64,000 nucleotides of DNA from Acidobacteriota bacterium (GTDB lineage Bacteria; Acidobacteriota; Blastocatellia; Chloracidobacteriales; JADJPF01). The notes beneath the pieces were generated by a model. It did not search any database and was not told the DNA's origin. It saw only the letters and a list, made by a program, of their open reading frames with translations. Shown here piece by piece: positions 23,998-33,393 of the stretch. The position numbers and the translations under genes were made by a program. Each line of letters begins with the position of its first letter. Positions within the stretch are counted from its first letter, which is position 1. Location: NCBI GenBank assembly GCA_016213785.1, contig JACQZQ010000071.1:1-64000 (forward strand), written 5' to 3'.

Positions 23998-24996
23998 CTA
24001 GGCTGTATTAAGTAGCACCTCAGATAAAAAATATTCAAGCTGTAATGAGGGTTTACCTAAAGAGTTTTTCATTGCATTATCAACTTCTGAGATTTTTTTT
24101 ACAGCAAAAACGATTTTATTTGTATCCCAACGTCTAACATGGGTTAGAAAATCTGTGATACGAAAAGGTGGTATACCTGCTTCCTTAGCAATTTCATCGG
24201 CTGATACCTTTTGTTGCATTAAATCTTTAGCAATTAACATTTGTCTAAACACTCTAGCTACAACGGCTAAAAGCAAAATAGGGTCATTGTTATTTGAGAG
24301 TTGCCTAGTTAGAAGCCTCATTGTAGTTTTAGTTTCTCTAGCAAGAATTGCATCTGCTAACTCAAAATTACTATGTTCTTTAACAGGTGTAACTAAGTTT
24401 TCTACATCCTGAGGTGAAATCATTGCTGAACGACCTAAGTTTGCCATTAGTTTTTCTAGTTCATTACGTAAAGTAAAAAGATCTGTCCCAGTTAAACTAA
24501 CTAATAACCCAGCAGTTGCTCCTGTAATTTGATATTTATTTCGACTTAAGTAATTTATTACCCAATCAATTGCTTCGCGCTCTTTTAAGGGATTAAGGTC
24601 TACTACCATACAAGTTTTAAGTAATGCTGTAGAAAAGCTACGTCGTTTATCAAGTTCCTGAGCTTGAAAAACTAAAATTGTGGTTGGTAGAGGATTTTTA
24701 AGATAATCCTTTAATAAATCTAATTCTTCATCAGATGTTTTTTCAAAATCACGAGCAATTATAACTTGGCGTTCGCCAAACATTGGGTATTCACTTGCTG
24801 TAGTGATAACTGCTCTAAGTCCTTGGCTTGCAACAGAATATTCTTTCCAATTAAACATCCAAGCGCTTTCATCTAATGCTGCTTTTCTTAGTTCTTTTAT
24901 AGCTTCTTGGTGTAGAAAATTTTCTGTTCCTCGAAAAAGATAAAGAGGAACTATTTTCTTAGCCTTAAATTGTTGTAAAAGTTCATCTAATGTCAA
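23998..24996 (-). CDS. holA: DNA polymerase III subunit delta
   Basis: 332 residues, the usual HolA length. This clamp-loader subunit opens the sliding clamp during replication. Family features are LYLFRGTENFLHQEAI (18-33), YPMFGERQVIIARDFEK (with the clamp-interacting region), LLVSLTGTDLFTLRNELEKL, and the C-terminal collar segment KNSLGKPSLQLEYFLSEVLL. GAGG lies 10 bases before the ATG. It is convergent with ppx and lies 30 bases downstream of galU on the same strand, so the two may be co-transcribed. Confidence 0.95.
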   Translation of the reverse strand: MTLDELLQQFKAKKIVPLYLFRGTENFLHQEAIKELRKAALDESAWMFNWKEYSVASQGLRAVITTASEYPMFGERQVIIARDFEKTSDEELDLLKDYLKNPLPTTILVFQAQELDKRRSFSTALLKTCMVVDLNPLKEREAIDWVINYLSRNKYQITGATAGLLVSLTGTDLFTLRNELEKLMANLGRSAMISPQDVENLVTPVKEHSNFELADAILARETKTTMRLLTRQLSNNNDPILLLAVVARVFRQMLIAKDLMQQKVSADEIAKEAGIPPFRITDFLTHVRRWDTNKIVFAVKKISEVDNAMKNSLGKPSLQLEYFLSEVLLNTA

Positions 24997-25026
24997 AGTT
25001 TTACCTCATTAGTTTCTAATTCTTAA

Positions 25027-25893
25027 TTAAATACTTAAATTTTTTAGATAGTTTTTTAAGTCTTCGGCAAACTCTTTACGTTTTAGAGCAAACTCAATAG
25101 TAGCAATTAGAAAACCTAATTTATCTCCTGCGTCATGGCGTTTACCTTTGAATTTACAAGCATAAAATGGCCTAGAAGCTAGTAATTTTTTCATTCCATC
25201 GGTTAGCTGAATTTCTCCGCCAGTACCTTTACCTGTTTCTGCTAGGATTGGAAAAAGATCGGGTGTCAAAATATAACGACCAATAATAGCCATATTTGAA
25301 GGGGCTTCGGCATAAGGCGGTTTTTCTACCATATCAGTAATTCTATAGGTATACTCATCAATTTTTTCATGAGCAATTACCCCAAAACGAGAAATTTCTG
25401 GGCCATTTATTTCTGTAACTGCAATAACTGGAGCTTGATACTTTTCATAAACTTCTATCATTTGCTTTAAGCAAGGCTCTTGTGCATCAACAACATCATC
25501 TGGTAAGACTACGGCAAAAGGTTCATCTCCTACTAAATCATGAGCTACTAAAACCGCATGGCCTAGGCCAAGAGCTTGTTTTTGGCGAATATAAGAAACC
25601 TGTGCTAGGTTATGGATTTTGTTTAACTCTTTTAGAATAGAATCTTTACCCCGTTCGGCTAAAGTTTGTGCTAGCTCAAAACTAATATCAAAATGATCTT
25701 CTAGAGCTTGTTTACCTCGACCTGTTACTATTATAACATTCTCAATTCCACTATTTACTGCCTCTTCAACCCCATATTGAATTAAAGGCTTATCAACAAG
25801 TGTTAGCATTTCTTTAGGTATAACCTTAGTAGCAGGTAAAAACCTTGTCCCAAGACCAGCAGCAGGAAAAACAGCTTTACGAACTTTTTGCAT
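25027..25893 (-). CDS. galU: UTP--glucose-1-phosphate uridylyltransferase
   Basis: 288 residues, makes UDP-glucose from UTP and glucose-1-phosphate for surface glycans. The nucleotide-binding start is AVFPAAGLGTRFLPATKVIPKEM (from residue 8). Further motifs are QALGLGHAVLVA, the metal-site region VVLPDDVVD, and MVEKPPYAEAPSNMAIIGRY. AAGGAG lies 9 bases before the ATG. It is likely first in an operon with holA. Confidence 0.96.
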   Translation of the reverse strand: MQKVRKAVFPAAGLGTRFLPATKVIPKEMLTLVDKPLIQYGVEEAVNSGIENVIIVTGRGKQALEDHFDISFELAQTLAERGKDSILKELNKIHNLAQVSYIRQKQALGLGHAVLVAHDLVGDEPFAVVLPDDVVDAQEPCLKQMIEVYEKYQAPVIAVTEINGPEISRFGVIAHEKIDEYTYRITDMVEKPPYAEAPSNMAIIGRYILTPDLFPILAETGKGTGGEIQLTDGMKKLLASRPFYACKFKGKRHDAGDKLGFLIATIEFALKRKEFAEDLKNYLKNLSI

Positions 25894-26340
25894 AAATATT
25901 TGCTCCTTAACAGAGATTTGTAAACTATTTTATTTATTCATATTTATAAAAACACATACAACTTGGTTAGGATTAAAAATTACTAGTTTAACATTTTTTA
26001 TCTATTATTTTGAGTAGCTTTAATCTAAAGCTTTTTAGTAAAAAACATATATTTTAGAACATTGTATTAGAATTAAAATACTATTAAAATTTTCTAGTTA
26101 TTTAGAAAAATATAGAATATAAAATTATATTTTGTAACTAACCTAACAATATTTGAAGTTTTGCTATTTATCATTTATTTGTTATAGTATTTATTATAAA
26201 AACTTTATTTTTAGTTTACTTTCTTATGATTTTAGTAATTTTCTTATAGAATAAAAGTATTAAGATAAAAACTTCTACTTTTCTAAAAAATTTTTTCTAT
26301 TTTTTCTAAACTTAATTAGAACAATTTTGAGGCAATAATA
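25894..26340. other. 447-base AT-rich intergenic region
   Basis: It separates the divergent galU and cNMP-patatin genes. The sequence is almost entirely A/T with poly-T tracts. I see no ORF, no convincing hairpin and no clear -35/-10 pair that stands out from the background. Confidence 0.5.
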
Positions 26341-28587
26341 ATGATAAATACAGATAATAACGAACTTAAAAATGATAGGGTAATGAAACTTAAGGCTAGC
26401 ATTTTATTTCGCACTTGTAACCAAGAAACCTTAAAAGAAATAGAAACAGAGCTTACAGATATTTTTTTAGAAAAAGATAAAATTTTATTTAGAGAAGGAG
26501 ATATTGGAGACTGTCTTTATGTTGTTATTAATGGAAAATTAGCAGTTTATACCACTGATAAAAGCGGTCAGAGAATTGTTATAGATGAAAAATTTCCAGG
26601 CTCTTGTGTTGGTGAAATAGCACTCTTAACAGGCCAACTCCGTAGCGCTTCAGTTTATGCGCTAGAAAATACTAATGTAATGGCTTTGTCAAAAGAAGGA
26701 TTTGCTAAACTTGCAAATAAAATCCCTGGACTTGTAACTACAATTAGTAATGCAATTTTACCTAATCTACAAATGAGCTATTTAGCCCCTATCCTAGCAG
26801 AATTATTTAAGCTAAAAGATATAGTAGAACTGCAAAACCTAGAATCAGAAATAGAATGGAAAACTTTAGCTAAAGGTGAAGCCCTTTTTCATCAAGGAGA
26901 TATAGCAGATGGAATGTATATTGTAGTTACAGGAAGACTACAAATATTTATTCAAGATGAAAACAAAGAAGAACAACTCCATAGTGAAGTTGGTACTGGA
27001 GAAGTTATAGGTGAAATAGCCCTGCTTACAGAAGAAACCCGATCGGCTACAATTTATGCACTTAGGGAAACTAACGTAGTGAAACTTTCAGCAAGTACTT
27101 TTGAAAAACTGATTGATAAGTATCCAAAAATGATGGTGCAAATTACACGTATGATTGTAGCCCGCCAGCAACAAATGCTAGCAAATAAAATAAGTAATAT
27201 AAGATCATATAATTATGCTCTTATACCACTGAGTAAAGATATTTCTATAAAAGATTTATTAGTAGAGTTAGCAAAAGCAACTTCAGTGTTTGGAACAGTT
27301 ATGATGCTAGATGCTAATAAATTTGATCAACTCTATGGAATAGAAAATGCGTCTAAAACTGACCTAGAATCTCCTCTTAGTTTTGTTATTAATAAATGCC
27401 TAACCGATTTAGCAGCACGTTATAAATACTTAATCTATGGTGCAGACTTTGACTGGACACCTTGGACACAACGTTGTATATCTCAAGCAGATAGAATTTT
27501 ACTTGTAGCTAATGCTAAAGATGACCCATCACTTCGCAGAATTGAAGAAATTATCCAAGAACGTTTTAATAATGTTCAAACAGAACTAGTATTATTACAT
27601 AGTCCAGAAATAAATCAGCCTAGTAATACAACCTCATGGCTTACACCCCGTAAAGTATTTTCTCATCACCACTTACGTAAAAAAGATAGCCAGCATATTC
27701 GCAGATTAGCAAGGCATTTAACTAATAACACAATAGGTTTAGTTTTAAGTGGGGGAGGTGCAAGGGGTTTTGCTCATGTTGGGGTTATTAAAGCCTTTTA
27801 TGAGCTAGGGATAGAAATAGATAGTATTGCAGGTACAAGTATGGGGTCACTTGTAGCAGCAGCATATGCAACTAAATTAGATGCTAAGGCTTTACTAGAA
27901 ATATCAGCTAAATTTGCTTCAGCTAAGCAACTTTTTGACTTTACTTTGCCTATAGTTTCCTTAATGAGTTCAGGAAAAGTAACTCATGTAATGGAAGAAC
28001 TTTTTGAAGATACTTTAATAGAAGATTTATGGAACCCTTTTTTCTGCGTTTCTAGTAATCTTTCTCATGCTGCACCTATTATCCATCGTCAAGGTTTACT
28101 ACGTCGGGCAGTAAGAGCTAGCATTTCCATCCCTATGGTATTTTCTCCAGTGGTTTTTGATGGGGATGTTGTTGTAGATGGTGGGATTATGAATAATTTT
28201 CCTGTAGATATTATGAGAAAAATTTGTCAAGGAGGTACAGTTATTGGAGTAACCGTTGCTCCTCCATCTGATAAAGTTCGTACATTTGGATATGATGATA
28301 GTGTTTCAGGGTGGAAAATACTACTTAATAAACTTAATCCAATGAGTGAAAAAGAAGCTGTTCCTTCACTAGTTTGGACAATTTTGCGTTCAATGGAAGT
28401 TAATAATGTTTATTTACAAAATCAAATGGACAGATTAACAGATTTATTAATTCGTCCAAATGTGGGTAAGTTTGGAATACTTGATTTTGGTTCGTTTGAA
28501 CCCATAGTTCAAATTGGTTATGAAACAGCATTACCAAAATTAAAAGAATGGTTGCCTAAATATTTAATTCGTTACCATTCTAAATAA
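26341..28587 (+). CDS. Patatin-like phospholipase with two cyclic-nucleotide-binding domains (NTE-like)
   Basis: 748 residues. Two cNMP-binding domains (about 20-140 and 155-275) each carry the phosphate-binding pattern GEIALLT and RSA (residues 91-103 and 224-236). A middle domain (290-440) precedes the patatin domain. That domain has GGGARGF (471-477), the nucleophile Ser500 in GTSMGS, and the catalytic Asp613 in DGGIMNNFPV. The layout is that of the neuropathy target esterase family, which hydrolyses lysophospholipids. There is no N-terminal membrane segment. The GxGE-type motifs suggest cAMP or cGMP control, but ligand binding is unproven. Confidence 0.93.
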   Translation: MINTDNNELKNDRVMKLKASILFRTCNQETLKEIETELTDIFLEKDKILFREGDIGDCLYVVINGKLAVYTTDKSGQRIVIDEKFPGSCVGEIALLTGQLRSASVYALENTNVMALSKEGFAKLANKIPGLVTTISNAILPNLQMSYLAPILAELFKLKDIVELQNLESEIEWKTLAKGEALFHQGDIADGMYIVVTGRLQIFIQDENKEEQLHSEVGTGEVIGEIALLTEETRSATIYALRETNVVKLSASTFEKLIDKYPKMMVQITRMIVARQQQMLANKISNIRSYNYALIPLSKDISIKDLLVELAKATSVFGTVMMLDANKFDQLYGIENASKTDLESPLSFVINKCLTDLAARYKYLIYGADFDWTPWTQRCISQADRILLVANAKDDPSLRRIEEIIQERFNNVQTELVLLHSPEINQPSNTTSWLTPRKVFSHHHLRKKDSQHIRRLARHLTNNTIGLVLSGGGARGFAHVGVIKAFYELGIEIDSIAGTSMGSLVAAAYATKLDAKALLEISAKFASAKQLFDFTLPIVSLMSSGKVTHVMEELFEDTLIEDLWNPFFCVSSNLSHAAPIIHRQGLLRRAVRASISIPMVFSPVVFDGDVVVDGGIMNNFPVDIMRKICQGGTVIGVTVAPPSDKVRTFGYDDSVSGWKILLNKLNPMSEKEAVPSLVWTILRSMEVNNVYLQNQMDRLTDLLIRPNVGKFGILDFGSFEPIVQIGYETALPKLKEWLPKYLIRYHSK

Positions 28588-28776
28588 AGTTTTTTAGGAT
28601 AAAACCCTGAAGAGCTAAAAAAGTTTGGTAGATTAAATTTTATTTTTTGGATTAAAATACCTAACACATTGTTTTGTTAGAACTTTTTGACTTAAGCCTA
28701 GGGATAATACTGTTAAATAGACTAAAATCTTTAATATAAATTATAAAAATTTCTTACTTATTGAGAGGTATAAATA

Positions 28777-30354
28777 ATGCTAGGACAATTTGATCGTAGG
28801 TTTTATATTGATTTTTTGCGAGATATTGACGAAGCCGAAATGAGCGGTATTTTACGTCTTCGCCAAAATCGTACAATAAAAGCTCTTTTCTTTGAATCAG
28901 GTTGTTTAGTTTTTGGTATTAGCAATTTACCGGATGAAGAACTAGGACAACATTTAGTTAATCTAGGTGTGTTAGCTAGTGAGCATTTATCTTCTATTCA
29001 ACCTAATGTAAATCGCACTCAACCCTTAACCTTTTTACTTCAAGCCTATAATTTAGTTACTCACGATCAACTAGTAAAAGCTGAATATGAATTAATAGAA
29101 GGAATGGCTGTGGCCTGTTTTCGTTGGGAGGGTGGAGAATATAGTTTTGATAGCAGTAAAACAGCAGATCATGAGTTTAAGATTCAAATTCGGGCATTAG
29201 ATATTTTAGCTAATGGTATTCGTAATCTTACTGACGATAATTATATTCGTAGTGCTATAGGAGAATTATCACAATATGTTTTGCCTGTTACAGACTTATT
29301 TAATCGTACTAAAAGAATAAATTTAACTCCTCAAGAAGGCTATGTTCTTTCAATGATTGATAATGCTAAAACAGTTTCCCAGTTAATTTCTGGAAGTGGA
29401 CTTCCAGAAGAGCATGTTTTAAGAATCCTTTATACATTACTTACAACAGGCGTTTTAGACCCATTAGAGGAAGTTATTGATATAAAAACTTCTGTAAGAT
29501 TAGCTAATGCTAGTGGTAATGCTATTCGACCAGTTCCTGTTAGCGCTCCTACAGCTTCATCACCAAGAGCTTCAGGGGCTTATCGTAAACTTTCACCCTT
29601 AGATCAAACCTATAATACTTTACAAGCAACAGGGCCGCTTAGTTTACCGACCTCAGCAACAGGGCCACTTACCCTCCCACCCTCAGCGACTGGGGCGCTT
29701 ACTCCGCCACCATCGGCAACAGGGCCGCTTAGTTTACCGACCTCAGCAACAGGGCCACTCACCCTCCCACCCTCAGCACAACCAGTATTTCAGGCTCAAG
29801 CCGTTCAAGCTGCTGAACCTTCACCAGCAATTACTAGACCTTTAGAGCACCCTAAACCTAGTAGCAGTAAAAAAATTAATACAGCAAAACTAGAAGCCTT
29901 AGCAGGGGTGAAAATTCGTTCTTCTACAGGTGCTAAACAAGGTGAGGTTAATGAACAAGCTGAACAGGCTTTTATTCAAGGTAAACAACTTCTTCGCACT
30001 TCAGATGTTCGCAGAGCCGAGATAAGCTTTCGTCAAGCTGTTGAAATATCACCTGATACGCCTAAATACTTACTAGCTTTAGCTTTATTATTAATAAAAC
30101 GAGGTGCTCGTAAAGATGCTGAAGGTTTATTAATAAGGTGTTGTGAACTTGAACCAACTGCAATTGAACCAAGACTGCAACTAGCTGGAATTTATGAGCA
30201 AAGTAATCTTACTGAAAAAGCTGAACAAATGTATAAAAGTGTACTTAATATAGATCCAGAACATCCTGTTGCAAAAGAGAAACTTAATAAAAAAGAAAGC
30301 TCTATTTGGAATGCAGATGTAGGTACATTCTTTTCTAAGATACTTAAAAAATAA
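28777..30354 (+). CDS. PATAN (DUF4388) domain protein with repeat linker and TPR
   Basis: 525 residues. The N-terminal part (8-240) is a DUF4388/PATAN domain (LRQNRTIKALFFESGCLVF, VACFRWEGGEYSFD) followed by a winged-helix-like segment, typical of two-component-associated adaptors. Residues 284-334 are five copies of a 10-residue unit ATGPLSLPTS and variants. Residues 385-505 contain three TPR-like repeats (AFIQGKQLLRTSDVRRAEIS). It probably works as a protein-interaction scaffold in signalling or motility regulation. GAGAGG precedes the ATG. Confidence 0.85.
   Translation: MLGQFDRRFYIDFLRDIDEAEMSGILRLRQNRTIKALFFESGCLVFGISNLPDEELGQHLVNLGVLASEHLSSIQPNVNRTQPLTFLLQAYNLVTHDQLVKAEYELIEGMAVACFRWEGGEYSFDSSKTADHEFKIQIRALDILANGIRNLTDDNYIRSAIGELSQYVLPVTDLFNRTKRINLTPQEGYVLSMIDNAKTVSQLISGSGLPEEHVLRILYTLLTTGVLDPLEEVIDIKTSVRLANASGNAIRPVPVSAPTASSPRASGAYRKLSPLDQTYNTLQATGPLSLPTSATGPLTLPPSATGALTPPPSATGPLSLPTSATGPLTLPPSAQPVFQAQAVQAAEPSPAITRPLEHPKPSSSKKINTAKLEALAGVKIRSSTGAKQGEVNEQAEQAFIQGKQLLRTSDVRRAEISFRQAVEISPDTPKYLLALALLLIKRGARKDAEGLLIRCCELEPTAIEPRLQLAGIYEQSNLTEKAEQMYKSVLNIDPEHPVAKEKLNKKESSIWNADVGTFFSKILKK
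29626..29778 (+). repeat. Five 30-bp in-frame tandem repeats
   Basis: The units code for ATGPLxLPxS. Units 1-2 and 4-5 are nearly identical at the DNA level 90 bases apart, so a larger 60-90 base block has been copied recently. The stretch is clearly richer in G and C than its surroundings. Confidence 0.85.
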
Positions 30355-30375
30355 CCTTAAATATCATATTCTTTT

Positions 30376-30410
30376 ATATCCACTACAAAAATAATTCTTG
30401 TAGTGGATAT
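30376..30410. repeat. 13-bp perfect inverted repeat
   Basis: The arms are atatccactacaa and ttgtagtggatat with a 9-base loop, 21 bases after the PATAN stop codon. It is placed as a terminator, but no T run follows on the plus strand. It may instead be a protein-binding palindrome or an mRNA 3' stabiliser. Confidence 0.55.
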
Positions 30411-30442
30411 GGAACTAAACTTTAGTATAAAAAATTAAGATA

Positions 30443-30685
30443 ATGGAAATTATTAATACACTAATAACTTTACTAGGCGGTATAACTCTTACGGTTGTTG
30501 GAGTAATGAAACTCTATGGAGTAAAAAATAAAATTCTTCGTAGTTCAACAAACACATTTGTAGAAAGTTTATGCGCTACTTGACCAAACTGGAATGGTCG
30601 TATTTTACGGCTTATTTATCCTTTTATTTTTCTTATTCCTGGTATAAGTTTTTTGGCTATTTTTATAGTGCAAATATCAAAATAG
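30443..30685 (+). CDS. Small membrane protein ORF interrupted by an in-frame TGA
   Basis: An ATG-started frame of 80 codons ends with TAG at 30683. It has one internal TGA at codon 47 (30581-30583). Read through, it gives two membrane helices (residues 3-22 and 60-77) around a loop ESLCAT-x-PNWNGR, where x is the TGA. The frame, hydrophobicity and composition continue unchanged across it. Trp would fit the context. Cys or selenocysteine would make a CxxC/CxxU motif. A small hairpin (GACCA 30582-30586 with TGGTC 30595-30599) includes the TGA. It could simply be a pseudogene. No strong ribosome binding site is seen. Confidence 0.4.
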
Positions 30686-30805
30686 GTTTTTAAGTCTAAA
30701 AATATTGCCGTAGATCTGAATAAGAGAGTATCGCATTTAAAGATTGTTGTGTTAAATTCTAACTCGCTAACTAGTTTGTATAGGAAATTATGAGGAAAAT
30801 TTTGA

Positions 30806-31159
30806 GTGGAACAAGAAAAACCAATAATAAAAATAAACTTAGCAGACCTAAAAGCTCTAGCAGAAGTAATAATTCGCCAATCATCGGTTATTTTAGTGCA
30901 AAGAGATCCTAATGATGTAAAAATGGATGAAAGAAGCGCATTAATTCATAAACTTTGGCTTAGAGTCTCTGAAAGAGCACAACATCGTGCAGGTGCTTAC
31001 CCTAATATCAAAGAACACCTTACACATGAACAAGTCCTAAATCTAAAATTAAAAGAATTACTTGATAAAATTTTAGAAACCCCATTAAGTTCTGAAGATT
31101 ACGCTATTTTTCTTGATAACCTAATTGAAAGAGCATTAAAGACTTCAGAAAAAGGGTAG
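30806..31159 (+). CDS. Small hypothetical protein
   Basis: 117 residues from GTG 30806, with GAGG about 10 bases upstream. The protein is helical with no signal or membrane segment. Recognisable blocks are LADLKALAEVIIRQSSVILV, HKLWLRVSERAQHRAGAYP, and a C-terminal ALKTSEKG tail. I do not know the family. The start codon sets the frame reasonably well. Confidence 0.55.
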   Translation: MEQEKPIIKINLADLKALAEVIIRQSSVILVQRDPNDVKMDERSALIHKLWLRVSERAQHRAGAYPNIKEHLTHEQVLNLKLKELLDKILETPLSSEDYAIFLDNLIERALKTSEKG

Positions 31160-31393
31160 GGCTGATGAAAAAAATATTAGTAATAACTAAGCCTAATATT
31201 AATCATACATATTGTAACTGTAATTATTTATGTAATAGGCGCTACAGATATACCTTAGGCAAAATAGCAGAAGGAATATAAAATTCCTTTAGCAATATTT
31301 AATAAATACCTTAGGGTAATTTCCAGATTATATAAAAAATGTAGGGCAAGAGTATTAAAATATAGGATTTTGCCTTAGATTATAGGGTATACA

Positions 31394-32086
31394 TTAATTT
31401 CCGCAGAATTTATAACCTACCCCAGGTTCATTTAAGATGTAGCGAGGTTTTTCTGGATTAGGTTCTATTTTATAACGTAGTTGATTTATCAAAATTCTTA
31501 GCTGTTCGGTTTGTTCTAAAGATTGCGTTCCCCATAAAAGATAAACTAGGTGTTGACGGGTAATTAGTTTTTCTGCATTGTTCATTAAATATATAAGCAC
31601 ATCATATTCTTTGGGGGTTAATTTTACTTCTTTTCCACTAACAAGTAAGACTTTTTTAGTACTAAAATCAATAGTAACATCACCAACACTTAAAACACCC
31701 TGTTCTACTTCAATATTATTAAATCTTCTTAGTGCTGCTCTCATTCTTGCTAGTAAATCGTTTAAGTTAAAAGGTTTAGTAAGATAATCGGTTGCACCAA
31801 GATTTAGTGCAGAATTTTGTTCAGAATCCATCTGGGCAGATAAAATAATAATTGGTACTTGAGATGATTTGCGTACTAATTTACATACATCTAAACCTGA
31901 TAAACCAGGCATAATCAAATCCAAAATAATTAAATCAGGCATTTGTTCTTGGATTATTTGTAGTGCTTCATTACCATTAGCCGCTACTACTACTTCACAG
32001 CCATGAGGCGGCAAACTAGCTTTTAACACACGTAATATTTGAGGCTCATCATCTACTACTAAAATTCTAGGTTTATAAATAGCCAT
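31394..32086 (-). CDS. OmpR/PhoB-type response regulator (KdpE-like)
   Basis: 230 residues. The receiver domain (7-120) has the acidic pair Asp12-Asp13, phospho-acceptor Asp56 in LIILDLIMPG, Thr/Ser in IILSAQ and Lys in LTKPF. A winged-helix DNA-binding domain (about 130-228) has LTPKEYDVLIYLM and EPGVGYKF. The ending is closest to KdpE. No kdp transporter genes or histidine kinase are nearby, so it is an orphan here and its stimulus cannot be named. Confidence 0.93.
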   Translation of the reverse strand: MAIYKPRILVVDDEPQILRVLKASLPPHGCEVVVAANGNEALQIIQEQMPDLIILDLIMPGLSGLDVCKLVRKSSQVPIIILSAQMDSEQNSALNLGATDYLTKPFNLNDLLARMRAALRRFNNIEVEQGVLSVGDVTIDFSTKKVLLVSGKEVKLTPKEYDVLIYLMNNAEKLITRQHLVYLLWGTQSLEQTEQLRILINQLRYKIEPNPEKPRYILNEPGVGYKFCGN

Positions 32087-32394
32087 AACCCTTCCTTCTC
32101 TAAATACTTTAGGTAAAATAATAGATAAAGTGACTTAATATTTTATAGAAAATATTGTAAATAGATTATTGCTCATAATCTTGTTAATTATCTATTAAAT
32201 GTATGTTATTAAATAAAAAGTCGTTAAATTTTTATTAGTATAAAAGTAATATAAGGGCTTTTTATAGGTAAAAAAATGGTCTTATATAGAAAAAAAAATA
32301 GTCTTTGGTGTAAACTTGTAAGAGGTTTTATTCGTTTGTTGGCTTTAATCAAACATAACTAAACAATAATGATTTAAATGGCAGGGAGAAAAAT
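32087..32394. other. 308-base intergenic region
   Basis: Divergent region between the response regulator and the zinc-ribbon protein. It contains one open frame of 28 codons (32276-32362) coding for a cationic, partly hydrophobic peptide without a good ribosome binding site. I do not call it a gene. No other structure is evident. Confidence 0.4.
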
Positions 32395-33030
32395 ATGTTT
32401 TGTCCAAGTTGTGGTAAAGAAATTTTAACAGACCGTAACTTTTGTAGTATTTGTGGGATTAATCTTCAGGCTGTTCACCAAGCTATAGCTAACCCTATAA
32501 CACAACCACAGAACTTACAAACTCAGCAACCTTCTGAGATTTATTTAGAAGTCGAGAAAGCAAGACATAGCTTAAAAAAACTTGCCTTAATACTTATGGG
32601 TGCTGGCTTAAGTTTAAGTATATTGCTTATGATGATTTCTGAATTTCTTAGAAATTTTAGCGATAGAGCGAGTCAAATATTAGAAAATTTAGCTCCACTA
32701 GGCGCTTTACTTATCTTAATAGGAATAATGACCTTAATATATCGTAGGTTAATGTATGGTGCTGCTAGTTCAAAAGTAGTAGTCTTACAGTCCCAACAAT
32801 CTTTATCACAAACCCCACCCCTAAATTTATTACCAGCAGATTCAAATTACCAAAATCCTCCAGGTCGCCCACTTTTTCAAGATATGGCTTCACAAACTTC
32901 TAAACAACAACCCATTCCTGTTGCACGTCAAAACCATGATTCTAGCTATCCTTATCCACCTCCAACTATAACAGAACATACAACAAAAGAACTAAAACCA
33001 CCTCAAGGAAAACAAACTACTAGCTATTAG
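32395..33030 (+). CDS. Zinc-ribbon membrane protein
   Basis: 211 residues. The N-terminal zinc ribbon is MFCPSCGKEI with FCSICGINL (residues 1-24, four Cys as CxxC twice). Two membrane segments follow (about 61-80 and 97-115; ALILMGAGLSLSILLMMISE and LGALLILIGIMTLIYRR). The C-terminal 90 residues are Gln/Pro-rich and probably disordered. GGGAG lies 7 bases before the ATG. Such zinc-ribbon anchors are common and not functionally specific. It precedes the Smr gene by 34 bases and may share its transcript. Confidence 0.8.
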   Translation: MFCPSCGKEILTDRNFCSICGINLQAVHQAIANPITQPQNLQTQQPSEIYLEVEKARHSLKKLALILMGAGLSLSILLMMISEFLRNFSDRASQILENLAPLGALLILIGIMTLIYRRLMYGAASSKVVVLQSQQSLSQTPPLNLLPADSNYQNPPGRPLFQDMASQTSKQQPIPVARQNHDSSYPYPPPTITEHTTKELKPPQGKQTTSY

Positions 33031-33064
33031 AATTTTATAGAATATAAAGTAATTAGTATTAAGT

Positions 33065-33379
33065 ATGATGAATAGTAATTTTGATTATAAAGAAGATTTT
33101 TTTGAAGATGAGGTTATAGAACTACCAATAGAGGACACTATTGACCTACATAGTTTTTCCCCTAAAGAAATAAAAGCTGTTGTAGAAGAATATCTTTATC
33201 AAGCCCATCAAAAACATTTTCCTGTTGTAAGAATAATTCATGGAAAGGGTATTGGTGTACAAAGAGAAATTGTAAGAAAAATATTAAGTAGTAGCGTGTA
33301 TGTAGAAAGCTTTTCTGATGGTGGTTTGACTGGAGGTAGTTGGGGTGCTACAGTAGCCTACTTAAAATATCAAGACTAA
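33065..33379 (+). CDS. Smr (small MutS-related) domain protein
   Basis: 104 residues, essentially only a Smr domain. It has DLHSFSPKEIKAVVEEYLYQ (LDLHG-type motif) and VRIIHGKGIGVQREIVRKIL (HGxG motif), then GGLTGGSWGATVAYL. Smr domains are nucleases that nick or cut branched DNA or RNA, as in the MutS2 C-terminus. The first Leu of LDLHG is Ile here (TIDLHS) and Gly is Ser, which may alter activity. Two ATGs are in tandem at the start. Confidence 0.9.
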   Translation: MMNSNFDYKEDFFEDEVIELPIEDTIDLHSFSPKEIKAVVEEYLYQAHQKHFPVVRIIHGKGIGVQREIVRKILSSSVYVESFSDGGLTGGSWGATVAYLKYQD

Positions 33380-33393
33380 TCAAAAACAGTAGT

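Noticed and set aside
31164..31280. 38-codon frame MKKILVITKP... after the 30.8 kb gene
   Set aside because: It has no ribosome binding site and its middle is Cys/Asn/Arg/Tyr-rich without conserved character. Other frames are also partly open, so it could be a relic but cannot be supported.
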